From Candidatus Schekmanbacteria bacterium (lineage in GTDB: Bacteria > CSSED10-310 > JACPHN01), in the NCBI GenBank assembly GCA_016188575.1, contig JACPHN010000228.1, forward strand, positions 49,163-113,162: a DNA stretch of 64,000 nt. Reading direction: 5' to 3'. A program made the position numbers and the translations under genes. The stretch's first letter is position 1. Every line of letters begins with the position of its first letter. Below are positions 1-8,275 of this stretch, in pieces. Under the pieces are notes generated by a model. The model saw nothing but the letters and a program-made list of their open reading frames with translations. It was not told the DNA's origin and did not search any database.

Positions 1-1
1 C

Positions 2-250
2 GAGTCGTCGGGGAGGGCAGGCGCTGCCGGCAGACCCAAGAATGACCTGCGCCGTCACTACGCCGAGCTCAATGTCTCACCGGACGCGGACATGAAAACC
101 GTCAAGGCCGCCTACAGGCGACTCATTCGCCAGCACCATCCCGACATCCACTCGGGCGATCCGATCAAGGAAAAGACGGCCACCGAGCGGTCTCAACGAC
201 TCACAGAAGCCTACCGCACAATCGAAAAGTCCCGGCGCGAGGGAAGCTGA
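2..250 (+). CDS. J-domain (DnaJ-like) protein, 5' end outside window
   Basis: The reading frame is open from the window edge to TGA at 248-250. It encodes the end of a J domain: a helix with AAYRRLIRQ, the diagnostic HPD tripeptide in QHHPDIH, then a helix ending in a TEAYRTIEKSRR-type segment. J domains recruit Hsp70 (DnaK) and stimulate its ATPase. Only about 82 residues are visible, and the J domain sits at the extreme C-terminus, so this is not canonical DnaJ, which has its J domain first. It is more likely a membrane- or domain-fused J protein. The start and the N-terminal architecture cannot be seen. Confidence 0.8.
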   Translation, partial: ESSGRAGAAGRPKNDLRRHYAELNVSPDADMKTVKAAYRRLIRQHHPDIHSGDPIKEKTATERSQRLTEAYRTIEKSRREGS

Positions 251-273
251 AATCCGGCACTGCGCGCCCATTT

Positions 274-301
274 GGCCGAGCCCATGGCGTCGGGCTCGGC
301 C
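274..301. terminator. Hairpin between convergent genes
   Basis: A perfect 10-bp inverted repeat (GGCCGAGCCC, 274-283; GGGCTCGGCC, 292-301) with an 8-nt loop sits between the J-domain gene and the convergent ATP-grasp-like gene. It has no T-tract on either side. It may be a bidirectional terminator or mRNA 3'-end stabiliser; the function is inferred from position only. Confidence 0.45.
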
Positions 302-326
302 TCAGGCGCGGCGCGCAACCCAGAAG

Positions 327-1418
327 CTACAGCGGGGAGCGATACCGCGGCTGAGCCGGGTTATCCATCATCTCGTGCATTTCTTCCAGATACGCTTTCA
401 TCAGTTGATCGACGCCTTCGAAGTCGCCCTGCTGGTGCCAGTTGATGTTGAATCCAACCTGGTCGTTCAGCTCGGTGAGAAACCAGCGGCCACTGATGTC
501 GCGCATTACGTCCACAGAAAAAACCCCATACGGAAAGAGCTCTCCGATCCGGTGCGCGACGGGATCGACCACGGCCCACGCGCCCGCCGGGTAGCTGTCG
601 GGGTGGACATAGATCATGCCATGGTCTACGGTTTTTACGTAGGTCTGGATGAAAGAGACCCGGCCATGGTCCTTGATGGCAAACACGAAGCGAGCGTCGT
701 GGCGTAGCCCGGCCAGCCCGATTTCCGGTATTCCTTCGTAGGTGTGCACCAGCGTCTGGATCACGTAGGGAAGGCGCGCAAGTTGCCCGAGGATGTGGCG
801 AACAAATCCTGGGTCGTCGATCCGCTGGCCCCACCAATGGCGAAGCTCCAACCCTCGCGGCTGCCGGGTCACCATGAAAATTCCGCGGCTTTCCCAGCCG
901 TGATCCGGCTTCAGCAGAGCCGCTTCGTGATGCTCGGCATAGGTTTCGTCCATGAGGTCAAAGAATGCCGAGACCTGCTCTTCAACCGGGCCTGACGCGG
1001 GATCAATGCGCCGGGTCAACGCGTGATAGCGCCGGAACGCCTCGTAAGACTTCCATTTCGAACCCACGAGCCGGCTCAAGCCGACGTGACCGAAGATTGG
1101 CAGCCCCAGCTCGATGATTCTGTCGATGACGGCGCGAAAATGCGGCTCACCCTCGTCGAGCTTGTCAAAAACGAAGGTGGCCTCGATGGGCTCTGCCACC
1201 GGCGCCCAACGCCAGTTGCGCGGGACCCAATAGCCGCTCACCGTGCCGTCTCCTGCGAAGTCGTACGAAGAGCAAAACGCCATGCTTCGTCCCCCGGCAT
1301 TCGCCAGGCTGTGGAAATGCCCGTACGCGCGATTCAGATCGTCGTTGTCACCGTATGGCATGATCCCGGAGCGAATGCTGGGCAGGTCGGAATTGAGCAT
1401 GATCGGGCACTTGCGCAT
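327..1418 (-). CDS. ATP-grasp-like protein
   Basis: The 363-residue product has the layout of an ATP-grasp ligase. A Lys-containing strand (LLKPDHGWESRGIF) in the middle resembles the ATP-binding loop. The C-terminal part carries an acidic strand pair (FSVDVMRDISG followed by FLTELNDQVGFN), where the Asp, Glu and Asn would ligate Mg-ATP. The substrate cannot be told; ATP-grasp enzymes join a carboxylate to an amine or thiol. ATG at 1418 is chosen because GGAGG lies 5 nt upstream; an upstream ATG at 1490 is in frame but lacks such a site. The gene is convergent with the J-domain gene. The family call rests on motif layout alone. Confidence 0.6.
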   Translation of the reverse strand: MRKCPIMLNSDLPSIRSGIMPYGDNDDLNRAYGHFHSLANAGGRSMAFCSSYDFAGDGTVSGYWVPRNWRWAPVAEPIEATFVFDKLDEGEPHFRAVIDRIIELGLPIFGHVGLSRLVGSKWKSYEAFRRYHALTRRIDPASGPVEEQVSAFFDLMDETYAEHHEAALLKPDHGWESRGIFMVTRQPRGLELRHWWGQRIDDPGFVRHILGQLARLPYVIQTLVHTYEGIPEIGLAGLRHDARFVFAIKDHGRVSFIQTYVKTVDHGMIYVHPDSYPAGAWAVVDPVAHRIGELFPYGVFSVDVMRDISGRWFLTELNDQVGFNINWHQQGDFEGVDQLMKAYLEEMHEMMDNPAQPRYRSPL

Positions 1419-1725
1419 GAGCCCCTCCAAGCGGCAATGGGATTGAGGCGCGGCGATGAGCGGGAACTGGTTCAGCGCCGCTGGCGTCAAACCCGTGCGG
1501 TTATATCATGGCTGAGGCGGTTTGTGCGAGCACCTCGGAGCCCCGTCGCGAATCTCGTGACACCCCGGGATCACCGCCTGTTCGACGATTCCTGAGTGAA
1601 ACGCGGGAAGTAGCGGGCGGATTCATGGGAGGTTGGATTTGTGCCTCTCGCTGCACCGGGAATGAGGGAAGATGCCGCCGGCAACGGCAGCGAGACCACG
1701 ACGGCCCCTGGAGCGACAAGGACTT

Positions 1726-2730
1726 TCATTGTTTTCTTCCCCGTCGCGGGATCACCCGGCTTAGCACCAGCAGCAACAAGGCCAGCCCGCCAGGCGACAC
1801 CCCAGGCACGGGTCGGAGGAATCCCTGCACCACCGCGATCTGGTTACCGCCGCCAAACGTGGAAAAGAGAAAATCTCCCGTCACGGGATCGATCGTCGCG
1901 CCTTCCGCCCCCGTGAGATCGCTCATGAATGTGCGTCGCGTATTCACCAGGGGGTTGCCGTTGCCGTCGACTTCGTAGGCCCCCACTGCCCCAGCCGTGT
2001 ACTCGGAGATGAGCATGCTATTGACGGCGAAGAGCGCGTTTCCGGCGCGGATGTAGACAAACCCCTCCGGTCCTCCGGAAACAGCCTGGTTCCCGGCGAC
2101 CGTCGGATCCAGATCGACCATGGTGTAGGGACCGATGTTGAACGTACCGCTGCCGTCAGGGCTGAACGTCGCAGCGTACCACTGACCGGCCTCCCAGCAC
2201 ATAACCTTCACCCGACCGGCGCCACCAAAGCCGGAGGGCACGAAGTTGACCGAGCTTACCGAGCTCGCGGCGCCTTCCGGACCAGCCGCGAGTTGGTCCT
2301 CATCGTCTGTGGTCCCGGGCTTTACCTGTCCGATCTCGTTCTTCGGCCACCGCCCCAGAAACAGGACACCGCCGGGGCCAAACGCCACACCTCCGTCGTT
2401 GTAGTCTCCGATCCCCGAGGCCGCGCCGCCATACTGCAACGCCGTACCGGAAAAGCCAGTGATGTGGCTGTCCGTTCCGCGCACCACAGCGATCGTGTAG
2501 AGCCTACCGGAAGAAGAGTTTGCGTGTCCTCCGATGAGAATCGTATTCTCATCGAGAAACGTCAGTCCGCCGTACTGGGTAGGGAGTCCTGGCACTGATC
2601 CGATGCTCGTCACGCTGTAGTAGTTGGCGTAGTACGGGTCAATCGTGAGCGCCGGCGCCGCCGGTGCATGGAAGAGGAAGGCAACTGTTGACAACCCTGC
2701 GAAACTTCTCAGATACGCTCGACACTTCAT
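1726..2730 (-). CDS. Exported protein with IPTL/PEP-CTERM-like C-terminal anchor
   Basis: The 334-residue product begins with a signal peptide (hydrophobic run ending ...APAAPA). It continues with Gly- and Asp-rich strands that look like beta-propeller or repeat structure (for example GGLTFLDENTILIGG and GGVAFGPGGVLFLG). The C-terminus has the three parts of a sorting tag: VPGVSPGG, then a hydrophobic helix (LALLLLVL), then a basic tail (RRGRK). VPGVSPGG resembles the IPTLSEWG motif of IPTL-CTERM proteins. The start at 2730 is supported by GGGAG about 8 nt upstream and by the signal peptide; the longer frame to 2955 is out-of-context sequence. The gene lies downstream of glpD on the same strand, but a 230-bp gap with its own promoter-like site suggests separate expression. 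The ligand or reaction is unknown. Confidence 0.7.
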   Translation of the reverse strand: MKCRAYLRSFAGLSTVAFLFHAPAAPALTIDPYYANYYSVTSIGSVPGLPTQYGGLTFLDENTILIGGHANSSSGRLYTIAVVRGTDSHITGFSGTALQYGGAASGIGDYNDGGVAFGPGGVLFLGRWPKNEIGQVKPGTTDDEDQLAAGPEGAASSVSSVNFVPSGFGGAGRVKVMCWEAGQWYAATFSPDGSGTFNIGPYTMVDLDPTVAGNQAVSGGPEGFVYIRAGNALFAVNSMLISEYTAGAVGAYEVDGNGNPLVNTRRTFMSDLTGAEGATIDPVTGDFLFSTFGGGNQIAVVQGFLRPVPGVSPGGLALLLLVLSRVIPRRGRKQ

Positions 2731-2750
2731 GTTCGTGCTCCCGATGCTGT

Positions 2751-2784
2751 CTATAGATCTATAGGAGGTTGCCGCCGAAGTCAA
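2751..2784 (-). promoter_or_regulatory. Putative promoter with overlapping palindromic operator
   Basis: On the minus strand TTGACT (2784-2779) is followed after 15 bp by TATAGA (2763-2758). The -10-like element lies inside a perfect 14-bp palindrome, CTATAGATCTATAG (2751-2764). This sits 20 nt upstream of the exported-protein start at 2730. A palindrome over a -10 box is what a dimeric repressor site would look like; which regulator binds is unknown. The spacing is 2 bp shorter than ideal. Confidence 0.4.
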
Positions 2785-2962
2785 CTTATCGGTTTCACTC
2801 CGTCCTCCAAGCCAGACTTCGCCGATTTTCGCCGCCGCACAGCGACCGGACCGGCCTCCTGAACAGGACACGACCCATAGCACGGCGGAGGCTTTTCTTG
2901 AGAGCCCAGACGATGTCCAGATCTCCGCGCGTGAAGAAAAGGTCACAAAATTCACGCTCCAT

Positions 2963-4621
2963 TCATTCTTGCTGCCACTGCCGCGACAGCGCCACGATTT
3001 CCTGGTACGTCAGGATCTCGCGGGTCTTGCGCTCGTCGCACCAACCGAGCAAGCTTGCCATCCGGGAAGCCACCTTGTCGACGGCCGCCAGGCCCTGATC
3101 CTTGTCACGAAGGAAAAGCTGCGTGCGCCGTTCCATGACGTCCCGAACGGTCTGCGCCAGCTCCAGCTTCACCGCCCAGTCGACCAGGCCGAGCACCTCG
3201 GGCCTTCCCGGCACCAGCGGCTCTCGCAGGCTATCGTCGCTAGCGAGCAGGCGCGCGATTTCCACCCCCCGCATCCCGTAGCGTTCGATGAGATGGCGGG
3301 CGACCGAGCGTGGGACGGTGCCCATGGAGGCTTCTACCGCCTGCGCGGCAATGGTGTCAAAATCGTCGTCGTCCGGCCAACCCACGGCCCCCGGCAGAGG
3401 CCGGCGGCCGGTGTTGGCGTCCTTGACGTCCTCGGGCATCTTCCCGAGAATGGCCATCATTTCGAGCGCTCGGGTGACCAGCTCGGCGGCCATGCGCCGG
3501 TAGGTCGTCAGCTTGCCGCCGGCGATCGTGATGAGGCCATCCGGGTCGACGGTGATCTCGTGCTCGCGCGACACGGACGACGCGGAAACGCCGTCGGCTC
3601 CGATGAGCGGGCGGACACCGCTCCACGTCGCAATCACGTCGCCGGGCGCCAGCTTCGAGTCGGGGAAGTAGGCGTTCATCGCATTCAGAAGGTAGTCCAC
3701 GTCGGCTCGGGTCGCCGAGACCTTGCCAGGGTCGCCCGAGAAGTCGGTATCCGTGGTGCCGACGATGGTTCGATCGCCCCACGGAATCGCGAACAGGACT
3801 CGGTCGTCGTGCGGGTGGTTGCAGACGATGGCATGGCGGACCGGCAAGCGCTCTGCCTCAAGCACCAGATGGACGCCCTTGGTAGGCCGCAGCAGCGCCT
3901 CACCCCCGAGCCCCAGTGCCCGCGTCCGATCGACCCACGGTCCCGTGGCGTTGATGACCACCGTGGCATTGACGTCGACCTCGTCGTCCCCGAGCACGTC
4001 GCGCACGCGCGCGCCGACGACTCGACCCACACTGTCGCGCAACAGACCCGTCACCCGCGCATAGGTCGCCACGGCGGCACCCTGTGAACGGGCATCGAGA
4101 ACGGTCTCGAGCGTCAGCCGCGCATCATCGGTCTGGCAGTCGTAGTAGAGGGGAGCTCCCTTCAGCTCGGTGCGGCCAAGCGGCGGGACTTCCTTTGCCA
4201 CCTCGTCCGGGGTGAGGATCCGGTGTCGTTTGGGAGACCGAAACAGAGACAGCCCATCGTACAACCACAGACCGGCCTGCAGGACCCGCATGCCGAACCG
4301 CGAATGTGCGTACACCGGGAAGATGAATCCGAGCGGGCGCACCAGATGCGGCGCGATATTCATGAGCGTGCGCCGCTCGCTCACGGCCTCGAACACGAGC
4401 GAGAATTCGCGTTGCTCGAGGTACCGCAGGCCGCCGTGCACCAGCTTCGAGCTGCGCGACGACGTGCCGTAGGCGATGTCTTGCGCCTCGACGAGCGCGA
4501 CTTTCAGACCGCGCCGCGCCGCATCCCGCGCCGCGCCACACCCCGTGATCCCACCGCCGATGACGAGCAGGTCGTACCGGTCTCCCGCGAACTGTGACAA
4601 TCGCCCCGCTGCTAAACCCAT
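2963..4621 (-). CDS. glpD: Glycerol-3-phosphate dehydrogenase (FAD-dependent)
   Basis: This 552-residue protein oxidises sn-glycerol 3-phosphate to dihydroxyacetone phosphate and passes electrons to quinone at the inner membrane. The N-terminal Rossmann motif GGGITG (residues 22-27) binds FAD. It is followed by the family signature around YGTSSRSSKLVHGGLRYLEQ. Later come VVINATGPWVDRT, GTTDTDF and GGKLTTYRRMA, all diagnostic of GlpD/GlpA. Length matches the usual 500-570. ATG at 4621 has GGAAGGA about 10 nt upstream. No glpF, glpK or glpR is adjacent, so the gene stands alone with respect to glycerol uptake. Confidence 0.95.
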   Translation of the reverse strand: MGLAAGRLSQFAGDRYDLLVIGGGITGCGAARDAARRGLKVALVEAQDIAYGTSSRSSKLVHGGLRYLEQREFSLVFEAVSERRTLMNIAPHLVRPLGFIFPVYAHSRFGMRVLQAGLWLYDGLSLFRSPKRHRILTPDEVAKEVPPLGRTELKGAPLYYDCQTDDARLTLETVLDARSQGAAVATYARVTGLLRDSVGRVVGARVRDVLGDDEVDVNATVVINATGPWVDRTRALGLGGEALLRPTKGVHLVLEAERLPVRHAIVCNHPHDDRVLFAIPWGDRTIVGTTDTDFSGDPGKVSATRADVDYLLNAMNAYFPDSKLAPGDVIATWSGVRPLIGADGVSASSVSREHEITVDPDGLITIAGGKLTTYRRMAAELVTRALEMMAILGKMPEDVKDANTGRRPLPGAVGWPDDDDFDTIAAQAVEASMGTVPRSVARHLIERYGMRGVEIARLLASDDSLREPLVPGRPEVLGLVDWAVKLELAQTVRDVMERRTQLFLRDKDQGLAAVDKVASRMASLLGWCDERKTREILTYQEIVALSRQWQQE

Positions 4622-4825
4622 CCTTGGATAGTCCTTCCTGCAGATACCGTGATGCGCTGTTGCCGCTCGTGTACACCCTATTCGAGACCGCCGTCGCCGC
4701 TTTCGCGCAATCGTCGTCTACCACAATGCAACGCGGGGTTCTCTCGGGAGCTTCTCAAAGACGAAACTGTACCGCGCCCGCCGTTCTCGCTGCAACCCGC
4801 AGCTCCCGGCGCCTCCGAGCGCGCT

Positions 4826-5113
4826 TCAGAACAGGCGCGCCAGGAGCTCCCGCACCTGTCCCCGCCGGAGCAACGCGATGGCCACCCGGATTCTCCTTCC
4901 GGTACTGGCGACGCCCCGGGCAACTGCCAGAATCCCGGGCGCCGCATGGCGAATCCACGCCCCGCACAGCTCGCCAATCCATGGCGGCCCATCGCCATCG
5001 CGGTCAGACCTTTCCACCCGCGCCAGCCGGCGCACCAGGACGATGAGCGCCAGATCTCTTGCCGTGCAGGAGCCGAGATCTTCCGTCGAGCGGTGTCGCT
5101 TCCGCACGCTCAC
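4826..5113 (-). CDS. Small ORF of unknown function coupled to the HAD gene
   Basis: A 95-residue frame starts with GTG at 5113. It overlaps the TGA stop of the preceding HAD-type gene (GTGA), the same overlap style seen upstream in this cluster. The product is very Arg-rich, with an aliphatic middle (LALIVLVRRLARV) and a C-terminus RVAIALLRRGQVRELLARLF. Nothing diagnostic is seen. The overlap and cluster continuity favour a real gene, but composition alone could give this frame by chance in such GC-rich DNA. Confidence 0.4.
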   Translation of the reverse strand: MSVRKRHRSTEDLGSCTARDLALIVLVRRLARVERSDRDGDGPPWIGELCGAWIRHAAPGILAVARGVASTGRRIRVAIALLRRGQVRELLARLF

Positions 5114-7185
5114 CGCCGCCTCACCAGATCAACAAGGCGCAGCAACGCCTGCAGCGGCACTCCGCCATACTTGCTCAGTGCCCCATACCGCCAGTGCGCG
5201 CCGCGAACGTGGCGAAGCACCTCGCGCAAGTGCCATATCGGCGGGCCATGAGGCACGGTCGCCAGATCCATCAGATCGCTGCTTCCGAAGTCCTCGCAGT
5301 GGTTGAGGCGCGTGAGCATGGCGACTTCTTCCCGGCGAGGATAGGCGATCGCCCGTTCGAGCATGGCGACAACGAACGGTTTGAGATCCGCGAACCCGTA
5401 CCCCGTCAGCAGGCAGGCACGAGCGAAAACCGGGACAAAGGCGAGCACGCCCTGTTGAATCGCACCGATCATGGCGTTGCTCAGGCGCTCGCTACCACGC
5501 TCGGGAGCGTCCTCGGCTTTCAAGATCGGCACTACCCCGCCCCCGTTGTCGGCGCGGCGATATCCAATTGTCGTGGCCTCCGGTGAGCGCGCGCTCTCTT
5601 CGAACAGCTCTTCGTAGTGCACGCAAACTCTCTCCACCGGCTCCCCGCGCCGAGCGTCGAATAGCAGACCTTCGACCTCGTTGCCGCTGCCGAACCGATA
5701 GGGAATACCACCTGAGAAGGCGAGATAATACCCCTGGAGGCGTGGGCAGTCGGCGCGCTGCCGAAACGTTCGCCAGAGCGCCTGCTGAATCGTTCCGTTC
5801 CAACCGATGTCCACCAGAGCGACTGCGGACTGACCGAAGAATCCCTCTTGCCCGAGATACTCGGCCAGAAGCTCCCGCGGCGCTGCCGCCTGCTGCTGCA
5901 CCCGTCTCTGCACCCGATCATCGCGAAGAAAGGCGTCAAATCTGACATCTCTGGGATCATCGAGTGGCACCGTCAGGTCGGCCATGCCGTGCTCGGCGGC
6001 CAGCCCGGCGAGCAGCGCGTCGGGGAGCCCAAACGCCTTGAACACGCTTTGCAGGCCCCGTTGCCGCGGATTGTTGAAAGGCACGATCGCATCCTCATAG
6101 GACAGGCCGAACGCGGCCAGGGCTGTGCTCGCGGTCTGCCGAGACACGTACAGGTAGGAGGTCTCCGGTGGTGCACTGGCCGCGAGCTTCGGCCAGAGCT
6201 CCGTGAAAACCCGATAGGGGAGATACCCATCCCGCGATGGGAAAAACAGCTTCGCGACGGGGGCGCGCTGCAGTCGCTCGATCACGCCAAGGGTGAAGGC
6301 GCAATACACGGGTCCGAGCACCTCCCAACCATAGCGCGCGTAGGCATTGTCCGGGCGGGCGCCGTCCGGCTCGTTCTCGGCGATCGACAGACACACCTCC
6401 AGCAGATGCCGCCCGCGCCAGAATCGGCGAGGCCGCCCGAGCTCGCCATAGAAGGCCAGGCGATCTCGCCGGCGAATGTCCGGAGGGTCGCGGAAAAGGT
6501 GCGCGCGGATCCCGAGTCGAGCTGGAGCGCGGGCGTCCGCCTCCGGATTGTCGCCGACGTGCGCGATCTCGCTCGGCGCCACGCCCAGGTCCGCAACGAT
6601 TCTCCAGAACAGCCGCCCCGAATACTTGCCTGCTCCGTGGTCGCCGGAAACATAGAAGTGATCAAACAGGTGCTCGATTCCCTTGTCACGGAAGATCGCG
6701 CGCAGGAGAGCTTCGCCGAGATACATGTCGGAGGTGGCGATGATCGTCTTGCCCCGTTCGCGAAGCCGCTCGATCACGGACCGTATTCCTGGGCGGACCG
6801 CGCACACTGCGAGCTCCAGGCTCAGCTCGGTCCGTTGGATCAGCTCTTCAACGGGCCGGTGGCCTGCGGTGACGAGTTGCCGAGCCCACACGTAGGCAAG
6901 CTCGTCGAGGCGGAACTCCGGATCTCGTCCGGCGTTCTTGGCCAGCTCGCGCAAGGAGCGCTCGAGCACGTCGCGCCTGGCTGCCTGCTCGGCGCCTTTG
7001 GCCGCGCCCCCAACCGCGGCGGTCACGACCTCGGCGACGCGGCGCTTGACGGCGGCCGGGGGCTCCACGTGGCGGATGAGCACGGTATCGAAGATGTCAA
7101 AGGAGATGACCCGCACGGACCGCGGCAGTCGCGATCCGAACCGCGCGACCGCGGCGACGCCAGAAGCTCGAAGTGAGAGCGCCAT
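5110..7185 (-). CDS. HAD-superfamily hydrolase-like protein
   Basis: The 691-residue product opens with a complete HAD fold: motif I SFDIFDT (Asp30 nucleophile, Asp33), motif II TSD in IIATSDMYLG, the Lys of motif III near GAGKYSGRLF, and motif IV HVGDNPEAD. The remaining 450 residues contain KLFFPSRDGYLPYRVF, ALVDIGWNGTIQQAL and a Leu-rich end, a layout seen in large HAD proteins of polysaccharide clusters. A phosphatase or phosphotransfer role on a sugar or lipid intermediate is inferred. It starts 31 nt after the SDR stop and runs into the small ORF at 4826-5113 through a GTGA overlap, so it is probably translated from the same message. Confidence 0.7.
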   Translation of the reverse strand: MALSLRASGVAAVARFGSRLPRSVRVISFDIFDTVLIRHVEPPAAVKRRVAEVVTAAVGGAAKGAEQAARRDVLERSLRELAKNAGRDPEFRLDELAYVWARQLVTAGHRPVEELIQRTELSLELAVCAVRPGIRSVIERLRERGKTIIATSDMYLGEALLRAIFRDKGIEHLFDHFYVSGDHGAGKYSGRLFWRIVADLGVAPSEIAHVGDNPEADARAPARLGIRAHLFRDPPDIRRRDRLAFYGELGRPRRFWRGRHLLEVCLSIAENEPDGARPDNAYARYGWEVLGPVYCAFTLGVIERLQRAPVAKLFFPSRDGYLPYRVFTELWPKLAASAPPETSYLYVSRQTASTALAAFGLSYEDAIVPFNNPRQRGLQSVFKAFGLPDALLAGLAAEHGMADLTVPLDDPRDVRFDAFLRDDRVQRRVQQQAAAPRELLAEYLGQEGFFGQSAVALVDIGWNGTIQQALWRTFRQRADCPRLQGYYLAFSGGIPYRFGSGNEVEGLLFDARRGEPVERVCVHYEELFEESARSPEATTIGYRRADNGGGVVPILKAEDAPERGSERLSNAMIGAIQQGVLAFVPVFARACLLTGYGFADLKPFVVAMLERAIAYPRREEVAMLTRLNHCEDFGSSDLMDLATVPHGPPIWHLREVLRHVRGAHWRYGALSKYGGVPLQALLRLVDLVRRR

Positions 7186-7216
7186 CGGCTCGGTATCCCC
7201 GGGCGCGGCCGGCCGC

Positions 7217-8275
7217 CTACGGCTGAATGCCGCGCTCGCGCATCCATGCGAGGCTTCGGCGCATGCCCTCCGCGAGCGACACTTTCGGCTCGTAGCCGAG
7301 CTCCCGCCGCGCTCGCTCCACGGAGCAGGCGATGTTCTTGTTCATCTCGGACAGCACGTGGAGCTCCGGCGAGTAAAAGCCAGCGTTTTGAAGGATCTTG
7401 TCCGCGAGGTACGCTGCGGCGCTGGCGGCGCCCGGCAGGCGCACGCGGCGATGCTTGCACTGAATCCCGAAATCATGTTCCATGACGCCCTCGATCGTGT
7501 CCACGATTTCGTTCATCGTGTAGGGGTTGCGGTCAGCAATCCAGTAGGTTCGGCCGGACGCCTTCTCGACACGCTCGCCCAGCAATAATCCCTGGCAAAT
7601 GTTGTCCACGTACGCCATGGAGCGGCGGTTTTCTCCATCGCCGACGATGGGCACCCGGCCCGTCTTGATCATCGTGAAGAAGCGCGTCTGCCGGGCCGGC
7701 TGGTGTGGGCCGTAGAACCATGGCGGCCGGATGATGACCGCTTCGAGCTCACCCGAGGCACCGGCGCGGTTCACAATGTCTTCAGCGCGCCGCTTGCTGA
7801 GCCCGTAACCCATGTAAGGGTTGTAGGGAGAACCTTCGTCGAAGACGTGCCGGTTAGAGGCGTTGGTGCCGATGGGTGAGTTCGAGGACACGTGGACAAG
7901 ACGCCGCACGCCTGCGCGCGCGGCAGCAGTTACCACGTTTTCTGTCCCTCGGACATTGACCTCGAAAAGCTCTTGGGTGCGGCGGCGCGGGTGAATCACG
8001 CCGGCCGTATGAAACAGGGTCCCGCCCGCTGCCGCGGCGAAAAAATCGCGCAACGACGAGGGATTCCTGACGTCACCTGGGTGGATGTGCACGGCTCCAC
8101 CGAGTTGCTCGAGCTCGGACGTGTCGGAGGAAGGCAGGACCAGGCAGCGGACCGTGCGCGGTGGCTGCGGAGCCGGAAAGCGCGCGTCGTCTGCAAGTCC
8201 GCTCACCAGCGCGCGCACCAGACGAATGCCCAGCCAGCCGTTTGCGCCGGTCACCAAGGCTACGGGCTCGGTCAT
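7217..8275 (-). CDS. Extended SDR: NAD-dependent epimerase/dehydratase or 3-beta-HSD-like
   Basis: The 352-residue protein starts MTEPVALVTGANGWLG, with the Rossmann TGxxGxxG motif of extended short-chain dehydrogenases. It has the catalytic YxxxK as YGLSKRRAE after an SS(N)SP strand, and IIRPPWFYGP, typical of the epimerase and 3-beta-hydroxysteroid-dehydrogenase branch. It probably oxidises, reduces or epimerises a sugar or lipid alcohol. ATG at 8275 overlaps the GMC stop as ATGA and has GGAGG 8 nt upstream, fixing the start; the frame extends further but without support. It is the third gene of the leftward cluster. Confidence 0.85.
   Translation of the reverse strand: MTEPVALVTGANGWLGIRLVRALVSGLADDARFPAPQPPRTVRCLVLPSSDTSELEQLGGAVHIHPGDVRNPSSLRDFFAAAAGGTLFHTAGVIHPRRRTQELFEVNVRGTENVVTAAARAGVRRLVHVSSNSPIGTNASNRHVFDEGSPYNPYMGYGLSKRRAEDIVNRAGASGELEAVIIRPPWFYGPHQPARQTRFFTMIKTGRVPIVGDGENRRSMAYVDNICQGLLLGERVEKASGRTYWIADRNPYTMNEIVDTIEGVMEHDFGIQCKHRRVRLPGAASAAAYLADKILQNAGFYSPELHVLSEMNKNIACSVERARRELGYEPKVSLAEGMRRSLAWMRERGIQP

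Noticed and set aside
5848-7176. 442-residue plus-strand frame
   Set aside because: It mirrors the HAD-type gene. Its composition (His/Arg/Gln-rich) is that of an antisense shadow.
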